From: CAZYTX01 sp964650485
GTDB lineage: Bacteria; RBG-13-61-14; DATKZS01
Assembly (NCBI GenBank): GCA_964650485.1
Contig: CAZYTX010000030.1
Span: forward strand, 1 to 42,342
Reading direction: 5' to 3'
DNA: 42,342 nucleotides
Within the stretch, counting starts at the first letter, position 1, and each line of letters opens with the position of its first letter. The notes under the pieces are model-generated. The model saw nothing but the letters and a program-made list of their open reading frames with translations. It was not told where the DNA came from and did no database searches. Shown here in pieces: positions 1 to 8,447 of this stretch. Made by a program: the position numbers and the translations under genes.

Positions 1-857
1 CGGAGACTTTGAAGCGCACTTGGTGGCGCTCAGTTGCAACGACCCCCCGAAGGGTTTTACCAGGTGGTCTTTGCGGCTATTGGCCGACCAGGCGGTTGAA
101 CTTAACTATGTTGAGAGCATCTCCCACGAGACCGTTCGCCAGGTGTTAAAAAAAACGAAATCAAGCCCTGGAGGAGGCAAGGCTGGGTGATACCGCCTGC
201 GGAGAACTCCGATTTCGTTGCCGCCATGGAGAAGGTGCTCGATGTCTACAAACGGCCTTACGATGCAGATTTCCCGGTGGTGTGCATGGACGAGACGCCC
301 AGGCAACTTATCAAGGAGACGCGCACTCCTTTAAAAGGCGGCCCCGGGCGTATGCAGCGCCATGACTACGAATATGAGCGATGCGGCGTGTGCAACATAT
401 TCATGGCCAACGAGCCTCTGGCGGGAAAGAGGCTTGTAAGGGTGAAAGAGAGAAGAGCCAAGTTGGAGTGGGCCTTTTTCATAAAAGAGATCGGCAAACG
501 TTATAGGTATGCTCGAAAGATCACGTTGGTGATGGACAACTTGAGCACGCACAAGGCTGGTTCCTTGTATGAAGCCTTTACTCCCGAGGAGGCCAAAGCG
601 ATCTTGGACCGTTTCGAATTTGTTTACACGCCCAAGCACGGAAGTTGGCTCAACATGGCGGAGATTGAATTGAACGTCCTTGTAAGGCAATGTTTGAATC
701 GGCGTATTGATAAGATATCTGAGGTTGAGTCGGAAGTTTCAGCCTGGGAAAATCACCGAAACAATCTTGACGCCAAGGTCAACTGGCAGTTTACAACAGA
801 GGATGCCCGCGTGAAGCTGAAAAGATTATATCCGACACTTGAGAGTTGACATGACAC
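1..857 (+). mobile_element. IS630-family insertion sequence, right part only
   Basis: The window opens inside an insertion sequence of the IS630 (Tc1/mariner-like) family, recognised from its DDE transposase. The right end is placed at 857, because the next two bases (858-859) are TA, the dinucleotide this family targets and duplicates. The outermost bases read inwards from the right are GTGTCATGTCAA, a plausible terminal inverted repeat. The left end lies outside the window, so the repeat match and the second TA copy cannot be confirmed here. The element converges on the 3' end of rel and ends within its stop codon. Confidence 0.75.
2..849 (+). CDS. IS630-family transposase, 5'-truncated, with a -1 frameshift
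   Basis: This is a DDE transposase that cuts and joins the ends of its own element. The N-terminal part (2-187, frame 2, ending at the TGA at 185-187) carries the helix-turn-helix side and ends near HETVRQVLKK. The catalytic part continues from about 140 in frame 1 to 849. A run of eight A at 148-155 sits exactly where the frames must switch: a -1 slip restores the family-like reading KKNEIKPW. The catalytic acids are visible as VCMDE (first D), LVMDNLSTH (second D) and GSWLNMAEIE (E). The shift may be programmed slippage (A AAA AAA heptamer), as known for some IS630 members, or a decay mutation. The start codon lies outside the window. Confidence 0.8.
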
Positions 858-3121
858 TAGAGCCTGTGCACGGATATCACGCCCTCGATCTGCTCCAGTG
901 ACTTTATAATTCGCTGTATCTGTGAGAGGCGCTTTAATATGATTCGGAAGGAGTGTATGGCCTTTTTCTCCTCGGTTGTGTAGATGTGTGCCCGCTCGAT
1001 GTTTATGTTGGCCGCGCTTATTATGGACGAGATCCTTGCCAGCATGCCCTTCTGGTCCTGGACCACCACCTCGATCTCTGCCTGTGACTCGCCCTCGACC
1101 TCGCTTCTCCACCTTGCCGGGATCACCCTCTCGGGGTGTGTCTCCAGGGCGCGTGTACAGTCGGCCCTGTGCACCTCCTTTACCTGGTCGTCCCTGATAA
1201 TTGCTATCACCTGGTCGCCTGCCAGAGGCCAGCAGCAGGTTGCAAAGGCGAGGGAGGGGTCATGGTAGCTGGCGATCTCGATGACCGGGCGGGCCAGGTT
1301 TTCGGCCTTGGCCCCGGCCTTTTTTTTGCGGGGCGTTTTTTTTGCCGCGGCCTTGGATTTTTTTCCCGCGGTTTTCTTTTTCGCTTTTTTCTTCGGCTTG
1401 GCTTTTTTCTTGGACTTCCTGGGCCGACCGCTCTTGGTGCGTAGCTCCTCCGCCGGCACCAGGTGGGTTATGACCTTTCTCACCGGGAACTTTCCGAACC
1501 CGATGGCCTCGAGCATGTGGTTGTATGATGCGAAGGAGTATCGTTGGGCGGCCTTTTCCATGGCGCCGTCTTCGATCAGGCTGCCCATTGCGCGGCCCTG
1601 TGCGAGCAGCTCAGTCTCCAGCATCTGCCTTCCCATCTCCCTTGCCCTCTCTGTCTCCTTGGACGATATCCAGTGAGAAATCTTGGCCTTTGCCCTGGGG
1701 GTCTTTACCAGCTCCAGCCATGCCTTTCCCGGCTCCACCGAGTTTGAGGTTATGATCTCCACGGTGTCGCCGCTCTTCAGGCTGTAGTTCAGCGGCACGA
1801 TCCTGTTGTTAATCTTTGCCCCCGCGCACCTGTTGCCTATGTCGCTGTGTATGGCATAGGCGAAGTCTATTGGGGTGGCTTCCGCTGGCAGCTCCACCAT
1901 GTCTCCCTCTGGAGTGAATACGATGACCTCGTCGGGCATCATCTCCGACTTGAGCGACTGTAGGAAGCGGTAGGGGTCTTTCATCTCCTGGTGGTACTCG
2001 ACCAGGTGATGGAGGAACTCCAGTGTCTTCTCCTCGGTGTTGACGCCCGCGGGCTCGGGCCGGGCCTGCTTGTACCTCCAGTGGGCGGCGATGCCGTGCT
2101 CTGCCAGTGCGTGCATCTCGTTGGTCCGTATCTGTATCTCCACCCTCTCGCCGCGTGGAGCGATGACGGTGGTGTGGAGCGAGCGGTACATGTTTGGCTT
2201 TGGCAGCGCGATGTAGTCTTTTATCCTTCCCGGCACCGGGGTCCAGTAGGAGTGTATGACCCTGAGTGCGTCGTAGCACTCTGGTATGGATCCCACCAGT
2301 ATGCGGAAGGCTATGAGGTCGTAGACCTCGTCGAAGCCGAGCTTCTGTCGCTCCATCTTGGTGTAGATGCTGTAGAGGTGCTTGAACCTCCCGGAGACCG
2401 CTGCCTCGGTCCCGGCCTCGGCCAGCATGTTCTGCAACTGCTCCTGCACGCTGGAGACGTGCTCCTGCCTGGCCTTCCTTATGGCCTGGGTCTGCGAGTG
2501 CAGGCGCGAGTAGACCTCGGGCTTCACGTGCTTGAAGCTCAGGTCCTCGAGCTGGGCCTGTATCCAGTGTATTCCCAGCCTGGCGGCCACGGGCGCGTAT
2601 ATGTCCAGGGTCTCCTTTGCTATGCGCATCTGCCTCTCCTCGTCCAGGTACTCGAGGGTGCGCATGTTGTGTAGCCTGTCGGCCAGCTTTATGAGTATGA
2701 CCCTCACGTCCTGGGCCATGGCCAGTATCATCTTGCGGTAGTTGTCGCTCTGCACCTCGATGTCGCTGGTCTCCGCTGCTATCTTGCCGATCTTGGTCAC
2801 GCCGTCCACCAGGCTGGCGATCTCTTTTCCGAACTCGCGCTCCAGCTCGTCGAGCCCTATGCTCGAGTCCTCGATCACGTCGTGGAGCAGTCCCGCGGCG
2901 ATGGAGCTCTCGTGCAGCTTCAGCTCGGTGAGTATCCCGGCCACTTCCAGGGGGTGTGAGAGGTAGGGGGTGCCGGACTTTCGGAGGCTCCCCGAGTGCA
3001 GCTTTGCGCTCCACACGTAGGCCTTCTGTACAATGCCGGCATCGGCCTGGGGATGGTATTCCTGCAGGCGATCAATGATCTCGTTGATCCTTATGACCGC
3101 CACTTTCAAATCCTCTTTCAA
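857..3121 (-). CDS. rel: Bifunctional (p)ppGpp synthetase/hydrolase Rel with a lysine-rich insert
   Basis: Rel makes and degrades the alarmone (p)ppGpp in the cytoplasm, normally sensing amino-acid starvation on the ribosome. At 754 residues it is slightly long for the family. The HD hydrolase domain is intact (H56, H80-D81, E84-D85). The synthetase has RIKDYIALPKPN, the RXKD type of bifunctional enzymes, followed by SLHTTV and the EIQIRT segment. A TGS domain starts near DEVIVFTPEGD. The Cys-containing region (ATCCWP ... HRADC) and a C-terminal ACT domain close the protein. Between the helical region and the Cys domain lies a Lys/Ala-rich insert at about residues 565-608, not part of the usual architecture. 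The gene is last in the yicC-gmk-rpoZ-rel order. Its TAG stop uses TA plus the first G of the adjoining IS element, so its original last codons are uncertain. Confidence 0.95.
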   Translation of the reverse strand: MKEDLKVAVIRINEIIDRLQEYHPQADAGIVQKAYVWSAKLHSGSLRKSGTPYLSHPLEVAGILTELKLHESSIAAGLLHDVIEDSSIGLDELEREFGKEIASLVDGVTKIGKIAAETSDIEVQSDNYRKMILAMAQDVRVILIKLADRLHNMRTLEYLDEERQMRIAKETLDIYAPVAARLGIHWIQAQLEDLSFKHVKPEVYSRLHSQTQAIRKARQEHVSSVQEQLQNMLAEAGTEAAVSGRFKHLYSIYTKMERQKLGFDEVYDLIAFRILVGSIPECYDALRVIHSYWTPVPGRIKDYIALPKPNMYRSLHTTVIAPRGERVEIQIRTNEMHALAEHGIAAHWRYKQARPEPAGVNTEEKTLEFLHHLVEYHQEMKDPYRFLQSLKSEMMPDEVIVFTPEGDMVELPAEATPIDFAYAIHSDIGNRCAGAKINNRIVPLNYSLKSGDTVEIITSNSVEPGKAWLELVKTPRAKAKISHWISSKETERAREMGRQMLETELLAQGRAMGSLIEDGAMEKAAQRYSFASYNHMLEAIGFGKFPVRKVITHLVPAEELRTKSGRPRKSKKKAKPKKKAKKKTAGKKSKAAAKKTPRKKKAGAKAENLARPVIEIASYHDPSLAFATCCWPLAGDQVIAIIRDDQVKEVHRADCTRALETHPERVIPARWRSEVEGESQAEIEVVVQDQKGMLARISSIISAANINIERAHIYTTEEKKAIHSFRIILKRLSQIQRIIKSLEQIEGVISVHRL

Positions 3122-3247
3122 TGAAAACAGCCCGCCGGAGGGGTCCGGCAGGCTGATCCGGGGCCGCCCTCATGCCCTGTTGCTTCCACTCGTAAATAAA
3201 GCAGCCTATCTTTCCAACCTGCAAGCGCTTGTCCGCCGGCTCGGCGC

Positions 3248-3502
3248 CTAGTAGTCCTCGGGGTCCTTCAATGTGACGGGCACGAGCTTCTCGGCCTTCT
3301 TCTCCTCTATCTCCTCCGGCTCCTTGGACTTGACCTGGCCCGCGGCCACCTCGCGCAGGGAGGTGATGATCTCCCTGTTGTCGCACTCCACCAGCGGGTC
3401 TGCGCCTGCATAGAGTTGCTTGGACCTCTTCACCCCCACCATCACCAGCGCGAAGCGGTTGTCAACCTTTTTCAAACAGTCCTCTACGGTTATCCTCGCC
3501 AT
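3248..3502 (-). CDS. rpoZ: DNA-directed RNA polymerase omega subunit
   Basis: This 84-residue protein is the omega subunit, which helps fold and hold the beta-prime subunit of RNA polymerase. It begins MARITVEDCLKKVDNRFALV, a recognisable omega N-terminus, followed by the KRSKQL and NREIITSLREVAAGQV segments of the family core. The C-terminal third is acidic and lysine-rich (EPEEIEEKKAEK), which is normal for the family. It lies between gmk and rel on the same strand, a common arrangement that places a polymerase subunit linked to ppGpp response beside the ppGpp enzyme. The 126-base gap before rel shows no convincing separate promoter. Confidence 0.95.
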   Translation of the reverse strand: MARITVEDCLKKVDNRFALVMVGVKRSKQLYAGADPLVECDNREIITSLREVAAGQVKSKEPEEIEEKKAEKLVPVTLKDPEDY

Positions 3503-3539
3503 TTTCTATACCTTTCCCTTTATCTAATCTCTTACCGCG

Positions 3540-4199
3540 TCAACGCGCGGAGCCTATGATGGGCCCCACCCGGGGCGCCATAACCCGGGTCCTGTGTCTC
3601 TCGGCCACCACCACCGCACGGAGCCGGTCCACGGCCACGTCAAAGTCGTCATTAACTATTATATAGTCAAACCAGCGCCATTCAAGAATCTCTTGCTTTG
3701 CCCGGTCCAGCCTGGTCTTCACCTGCACCTCTTTTTCCGTGGCCCGGCCCTTGAGCCGCTGCTCCAGCACCTGCCAGGAAGGGGGCAGGATGAAGATGAA
3801 GCATGCCTGCTTGTATTCCTCACGGAGCTGTGAAGCGCCCTGGGTGTCTATCTCCAAAAGCAGGTCCACGCCCTGGTGGTGCTTTTGCTCCAGGTATTTC
3901 TTCGAGGTCCCGTAGCGCCTCTCATGCACCTTTGCCCACTCCGCGAACTCGCCCCCTTCCACCATGCGGTCGAAGGTCTCGTCGTCCACGAAGAAGTAGT
4001 CCCGGCCGTGCTCCTCGCCCTGCCTCTGCTGCCGGGTGGTATATGACACCGACCAGTCGAGCCCGGGCACGCCCTCCTGTTCCAGCCGCTGCATCAGCGA
4101 CCTGCAAAGGGTGGTCTTGCCGGCGCCCGAGGGCGCGGCCACCACGAATAGCAGGCCCCGGGCAGCCTCATGCTTTTTAATCTTCCCGCCCATGACCAT
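3540..4199 (-). CDS. gmk: Guanylate kinase
   Basis: Guanylate kinase phosphorylates GMP to GDP with ATP in nucleotide salvage and supply. The P-loop APSGAGKTT is near residue 22, followed by VSYTTRQQRQGE (GMP-binding region) and GRDYFFVDDETF. The later LLEIDTQGASQL and a lid rich in Arg are also typical. At 219 residues it is slightly longer than the common form of about 205 because of a short N-terminal extension. A second in-frame ATG at 4193 is an alternative start. It follows yicC by 9 bases, so the two are probably cotranscribed. The small remA-like gene often found between yicC and gmk is absent. Confidence 0.95.
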   Translation of the reverse strand: MVMGGKIKKHEAARGLLFVVAAPSGAGKTTLCRSLMQRLEQEGVPGLDWSVSYTTRQQRQGEEHGRDYFFVDDETFDRMVEGGEFAEWAKVHERRYGTSKKYLEQKHHQGVDLLLEIDTQGASQLREEYKQACFIFILPPSWQVLEQRLKGRATEKEVQVKTRLDRAKQEILEWRWFDYIIVNDDFDVAVDRLRAVVVAERHRTRVMAPRVGPIIGSAR

Positions 4200-4208
4200 G
4201 GCCCCGGC

Positions 4209-5087
4209 TCACTCCAGGTTCTGCACCTGCTCGCGCATCTTCTCGAGCTCGGCCTTCACCTCCACCGCCAGCCCCGAGACCCCGGCGTGCTGGGCCTTGT
4301 TGGACGCGGTGTTGATCTCGCGCATCATCTCCTGGATCAAGAAGTCCAGCTTGCGGCCCTTGGGAGACTCCCCTTGCAGCACCTTGTCGAACTGCTCCAG
4401 GTGGCTTTCAAACCTCACCACCTCCTCGGTCACGTCGCAACGGTCCGCGAACAGGGCCGACTCCTGGGCCAGCCGCTGCTGGTCGAGCTCCCGGCCGGAG
4501 GAAAGCTCCGCGACCCTCTGCGCCAGCCGGTCCCGGTAGGCGTCCACCGTCTCCTTTGCATGGGATGATACGCGCGACACCCACGTACCCGTGCGCGCGG
4601 CCCTTGCAAGCAGGTCCTCCAAAAGCAGGGCCCCCTCCCGGGCGCGCATCTTTGCGAGCTCAACAAGGCACACCTCCAATACGTGTTCGTATTGGGTCCG
4701 CGCCCCGTGGTCCAGTGAAAAGCGCTCCTCGGAAATGATCACGTCCTTGTGAGCGGCCAGGAGCGAAAGGTCCGGGTCCCCGGGAATACCCAGTTCCTCC
4801 TGCATCTCCTTCACGGCATCGAGAATGCCCTTGGCCAGGGGCCGGTTCCAGACGACCTCCACCGGGGCGCGACCGGGCTGGTGCTCCACCCACACCTCCA
4901 CCCGGCCCCGGCTTATGTAGCCCCTTATAAGCTCCGCGGTCTTCTGCTCCAGGGCCTGCAGGACCCGGGGCAGGTGGAGCCTCAGGTCCAGGAAGCGGTG
5001 GTTGACCGACCTTATCTCCACCGTGAGCAGGGACCCGCCAACCTCGCCCTGGGCCCGGCTGAAACCGGTCATGGAATACGTGGCCAT
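4209..5087 (-). CDS. yicC: YicC/YloC-family endoribonuclease
   Basis: This 292-residue protein belongs to the YicC family, recently linked to endoribonuclease activity and RNA turnover. It starts MATYSMTGFSRAQGE, the family's signature N-terminus, and continues with SVNHRFLDLRLHLPR and ISRGRVEVWVE. The C-terminal conserved part is GRKLDFLIQEMMREINT followed by NKAQ and a final helix. It is the first gene of the minus-strand housekeeping operon and lies 9 bases upstream of gmk. The 141 bases upstream separate it from the divergent lytic transglycosylase gene and must hold its promoter, which I could not assign with confidence. Confidence 0.93.
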   Translation of the reverse strand: MATYSMTGFSRAQGEVGGSLLTVEIRSVNHRFLDLRLHLPRVLQALEQKTAELIRGYISRGRVEVWVEHQPGRAPVEVVWNRPLAKGILDAVKEMQEELGIPGDPDLSLLAAHKDVIISEERFSLDHGARTQYEHVLEVCLVELAKMRAREGALLLEDLLARAARTGTWVSRVSSHAKETVDAYRDRLAQRVAELSSGRELDQQRLAQESALFADRCDVTEEVVRFESHLEQFDKVLQGESPKGRKLDFLIQEMMREINTASNKAQHAGVSGLAVEVKAELEKMREQVQNLE

Positions 5088-5178
5088 TAATATTCCCCTA
5101 AATCCCGGATTTCAGACTACACCAGCATTGCCGGCCAAATCAACAGGCCCTATAAAAGCCGTCCCTGCGGCCCAAGCC

Positions 5179-5207
5179 TTTACAACCCGGCTGCGCGTAC
5201 ATATCAT
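5179..5207 (+). promoter_or_regulatory. Sigma70-type promoter of the lytic transglycosylase gene
   Basis: TTTACA at 5179-5184 and TATCAT at 5202-5207 are separated by 17 bases, each one mismatch from consensus. Transcription would begin near 5214, only about 15 bases before the ATG at 5229, leaving just enough room for the GGGAG at 5219-5223. Confidence 0.6.
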
Positions 5208-5228
5208 ATTAAAAACAGGGAGATCGCA

Positions 5229-7295
5229 ATGTTTAAATTACGGCTGTCACTTGTACTACTCGTCACTGCCGCACTTTTGCCGTGCTGCCGGGAGAGGTGC
5301 GCGGACAGGGAGTACATCGAGAAGGGGGACCTCGAAGAGCTGAAAGAGCGGGGCAGGCTGCGCATTCTGGTCCCCGCGACCCGTGACAACGAGATGCTGC
5401 CCCGCCAGGGCCCGCCGCTGGAATTCAAGGAGGAGATGGCCCGGGAGTTCGCAAGGCAGGCGGGCATGGCGCCAATGCTTGTCTACGTTGACCGCTACGA
5501 CGAGCTACTCGACAAGCTGGTGCAGGGCGAAGGCGACATGGTGGCGGCAAACCTCACGGTCACCGAGGGCCGGAAGCGCAAGGCGGCCTTCACCTCGCCC
5601 CTTATGCTGGTAAAGGAGCAGGTCATCGCAAGGGCGGACGACCACTCCATCCAGCGGACAAAGGACCTCGCAAACAGGGGCCTGTTCGTGCGCAGGTCCT
5701 CATCCTACTGGGAGACCTTAACCGACCTGAAGGACGAGGTCCCGGACATGAAGATAGTCCCGGTGGAGGAGGACCTGGACACCGAGCAGATCATACACGG
5801 GGTGGCAACGGGGAAGTACGACCTTACTGTGGCGGACGAAAACATCATAAGAGACGTGCTCCGCTTCCGGGACGACGTGAGGCCGGTGCTCGCCGTCACC
5901 GGCGAGAGGCCGGTGGCATGGGCGGTGAGGCCGGGCGCGGACGAGCTTCTGCGCGAGCTCAACCGCTTCATAGACAGGGAGAAGCTGGAGGGACTTGCCG
6001 GCGGCGCCTACAAAGAGGACCTGCCGGGCATAAAGCAGCGCAAGGTGCTCAGGGTGCTGACCAGGAACAACGCGGTGTGCTACTTCCTCTGGCGCGGGGA
6101 GCTGGTGGGGTTCGAGTACGACCTGGTAAAGAAGTTCGCAAAGGAGCTCGGGCTCAGGGTGATGATGATAGTGCCGCCCGGGCACGGGGACTTGATACCC
6201 TGGCTCGAGCAGGGCAAGGGGGACCTGATAGCGGCCTCGTACACCATCACCGAGGAGCGGCAGAAGGACCCGGACATAACCTTTTCCAGGCCATACAACT
6301 ACGTGAGCGAGGTGGTGGTGGCAAGGGCGGATGAAGAGGGTCTCGAGGGACCGGAGGACCTGGCAGGGCGGACCATGGCGGCAAGGCGGGGGAGCTCATA
6401 CTGGCAGACTCTCACCGGGCTGCAAGAGGAGGGTCTGGAATTCTCTCTCCAGGAGGTCCCCCAGGACATGGAGACCGAGGAGATAATCGAGAGGGTGGCA
6501 AATGGGGAGTACGACCTCACACTGGCTGACAGCCACATACTGGAGGTCGAGCTCTCGTACCGGGATGACGTGAAAGGGGTTTTCCGCTTGTCCGAGGACA
6601 GGTCCCACGGCTGGGTGGTGCGCTCGGAGGACGAGGAACTGCTCCAGGCCATAAATTCCTTTATCCAGAGGGAGTACCGGGGGCTGTTCTACAACGTGAC
6701 CTACAACAAGTACTTCAAGCACGAGCGGCGGGTGAGGACGCGGGCGCAGGAGAGGGCGGAAAACGGCGGCCTTTCTCCCTACGACGGCGCCGTGAAGAGG
6801 TACGCGGACCGGTATAACCTGGACTGGCGCCTGGTCATCGCCCAGATGTACCAGGAGTCCAGGTTCAACCCGGCCACGGTGTCATGGGCCGGGGCGGTGG
6901 GTCTCATGCAGGTCCTGCCCCGCACCGCCAGGGAGCTGGGGTTTTCTAACGTGCGCGCCCCCGAGGCCAACATACACGCGGGTATAAGGTACCTCTGGAG
7001 GATGCGGTCCCGCTTTCCCACCGACCTGCCCATGGAGGAGCGCATGAACTTCGCCCTGGCTTCCTACAACGCCGGCTACGGACACGTGCTCGACGCCCGC
7101 CGCCTGGCACAAGGTCAGGGGCTCGACCCTGACAGGTGGCCCGGGAACGTGGAGAAGGCCATGCTGCTGCTCGCAAATCCCAGATACTACAAGCGCGCCC
7201 GCTACGGCTACTGCCGCGGCAGCGAGCCGGTAAACTACGTGCACGAGATCAATAACAGATACGCAGCGTACATAAACATCGCAGCGCACCAGTAG
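5229..7295 (+). CDS. MltF-like lytic transglycosylase with two solute-binding domains
   Basis: This 688-residue protein probably cleaves peptidoglycan glycan strands in the periplasm. A short hydrophobic N-terminus ending LLPCC suggests a lipoprotein signal, though the lipobox is not ideal. Two family-3 solute-binding-like domains follow in tandem, at about residues 42-260 and 275-495. The repeats align visibly: LRILVPATRDNEM with LRVLTRNNAVCYF, GDMVAANLTVTEGR with GDLIAASYTITEER, and DTEQIIHGVATGKYDLT with ETEEIIERVANGEYDLT. The C-terminal SLT domain (about 530-680) has MYQESRFNP with the catalytic Glu near 542, GAVGLMQVLP and ASYNAGYGHV. Ordinary MltF has one sensor domain, so the duplication is unusual. 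Only the second repeat has the MltF-like GFEYDLVKKFA segment. Ligands are unknown. Confidence 0.88.
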   Translation: MFKLRLSLVLLVTAALLPCCRERCADREYIEKGDLEELKERGRLRILVPATRDNEMLPRQGPPLEFKEEMAREFARQAGMAPMLVYVDRYDELLDKLVQGEGDMVAANLTVTEGRKRKAAFTSPLMLVKEQVIARADDHSIQRTKDLANRGLFVRRSSSYWETLTDLKDEVPDMKIVPVEEDLDTEQIIHGVATGKYDLTVADENIIRDVLRFRDDVRPVLAVTGERPVAWAVRPGADELLRELNRFIDREKLEGLAGGAYKEDLPGIKQRKVLRVLTRNNAVCYFLWRGELVGFEYDLVKKFAKELGLRVMMIVPPGHGDLIPWLEQGKGDLIAASYTITEERQKDPDITFSRPYNYVSEVVVARADEEGLEGPEDLAGRTMAARRGSSYWQTLTGLQEEGLEFSLQEVPQDMETEEIIERVANGEYDLTLADSHILEVELSYRDDVKGVFRLSEDRSHGWVVRSEDEELLQAINSFIQREYRGLFYNVTYNKYFKHERRVRTRAQERAENGGLSPYDGAVKRYADRYNLDWRLVIAQMYQESRFNPATVSWAGAVGLMQVLPRTARELGFSNVRAPEANIHAGIRYLWRMRSRFPTDLPMEERMNFALASYNAGYGHVLDARRLAQGQGLDPDRWPGNVEKAMLLLANPRYYKRARYGYCRGSEPVNYVHEINNRYAAYINIAAHQ

Positions 7296-7310
7296 CGCTT
7301 CAGCAAGCGC

Positions 7311-7326
7311 CCCTGCCCATGCAGGG
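7311..7326 (+). terminator. Possible weak hairpin after the transglycosylase gene
   Basis: A CCCTGC/GCAGGG stem of six pairs with a four-base loop sits 16 bases after the stop codon. No T-run follows, so factor-independent termination is doubtful. Confidence 0.25.
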
Positions 7327-7367
7327 CCGGAGACCGTTGCGTCTCGCCTGTCCGAACGCGGTTCCCC

Positions 7368-7397
7368 TTGACATCCTCTCCCCCCTGTTACTATTAT
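7368..7397 (+). promoter_or_regulatory. Strong sigma70-type promoter of the nitronate monooxygenase operon
   Basis: A perfect TTGACA (7368-7373) is followed after 18 bases by TATTAT (7392-7397). This predicts a start near 7404 and a leader of about 60 bases before the ATG at 7464. Confidence 0.75.
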
Positions 7398-7463
7398 TTA
7401 ACCCGGGTCTGTTCAGTTTAAGGGTCTTCAAGGTTCCATACTTCCTGCCAAGCGAGGTTCAAG

Positions 7464-8444
7464 ATGATAAAGACACGCGTGACCGAGGCACTGGGCATCG
7501 AGCACCCGATAATAGGCGGCGCCATGATGCACCTTTCCACGCCCGAGTTCGTGGCCGCGCTAAGCGAGTCCGGCTGCCTGGGGATTATAGCTTCCGCCAT
7601 GTGGCAGAGCCGGGACGAGTTCAGGGACGCGGTGAAGAAGACAAAGGAGCTCACCGACAAGCCGGTGGCGGTGAACCTGAACCTGTTCCCCGCCATGCGG
7701 CCCATTGACAACAACGAGTACCTGGACGTGATTGCGGACGAGGGCATAAAGATAGTGGAGACCTCGGGCCACAAGGCGCCCGAGGACCTGGCAAAGAGGT
7801 TCAAGGACCAAGGAATAACCTGGATCCACAAGTGCGTGGGGGTGCGCTACGCCAGGAAGGCCGCGGGCCTGGGCGCGGACATGATAACGGTGGTGGGGTT
7901 CGAGAACGGGGGCGCCACCGGCAGGCTCGACATAGGCACGTTCGTGCTCATACCGTCGGTTGCCGCCGCGGTGGATGTGCCGGTGATCGGGGGCGGCGGC
8001 GTGTCAAACGGCGCCGGCCTGGTGGCCGCCCTGGCCCTGGGCGCACAGGGCGTGATCATGGGCACCAGGTTCCTGTTCGCCGAGGAGTGTCCGGTGCACC
8101 AGGACCTGAAAAAGGCCCTGGCGGATGCAGCGGAGACCGAGACGGTGCTGGTCATGCGCTCCATAGGCAACACCCACCGGGTATGGAAGAACGCTGCCGC
8201 GGACAGGATTGTGGAGCTGGAGCAGCGGGGCGCCGGCCTGGAGGAGCTTGTAAAGGCTGCCGCGGGGTCCCTGGACCGCGAGATGTTCTCGAGCGGCGAC
8301 CTTGAAAAGGGCACCATCTCCGTGGGGCAGGGCGTGGGCCTTTGCAAAGAGGTGAAGCCGGCCAGGGAGATCGTGGCCGAGATCATGGATGAGGCGGCGC
8401 AGGTGGCCGGCAGGGTGCAAGGCTTTGCCGGGAGTGCGGACTGA
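7464..8444 (+). CDS. Nitronate monooxygenase / FabK-like FMN oxidoreductase
   Basis: This 326-residue TIM-barrel flavoprotein belongs to the 2-nitropropane dioxygenase family, which uses FMN and includes nitronate monooxygenases and FabK-like enoyl reductases. The N-terminus has ALGIEHPIIGGAMMHLSTPE. The central GFENGGATGR and the phosphate-binding GGGGVSNGAGLVAALALGA followed by GVIMGTRFL are family hallmarks. The barrel core is complete. Substrate cannot be read from sequence; several family members in anaerobes act on acyl chains or unknown compounds rather than nitronates. It begins after a strong promoter, with GAGG about seven bases before the ATG. It is followed after three bases by a DUF1285-like gene, so the two are probably one operon. 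Confidence 0.88.
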   Translation: MIKTRVTEALGIEHPIIGGAMMHLSTPEFVAALSESGCLGIIASAMWQSRDEFRDAVKKTKELTDKPVAVNLNLFPAMRPIDNNEYLDVIADEGIKIVETSGHKAPEDLAKRFKDQGITWIHKCVGVRYARKAAGLGADMITVVGFENGGATGRLDIGTFVLIPSVAAAVDVPVIGGGGVSNGAGLVAALALGAQGVIMGTRFLFAEECPVHQDLKKALADAAETETVLVMRSIGNTHRVWKNAAADRIVELEQRGAGLEELVKAAAGSLDREMFSSGDLEKGTISVGQGVGLCKEVKPAREIVAEIMDEAAQVAGRVQGFAGSAD

Positions 8445-8447
8445 ACC

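Noticed and set aside
1136..1676. Plus-strand Phe-rich frames opposite rel
   Set aside because: Same effect: they are antisense to the lysine-rich insert of rel. They have no ribosome site.
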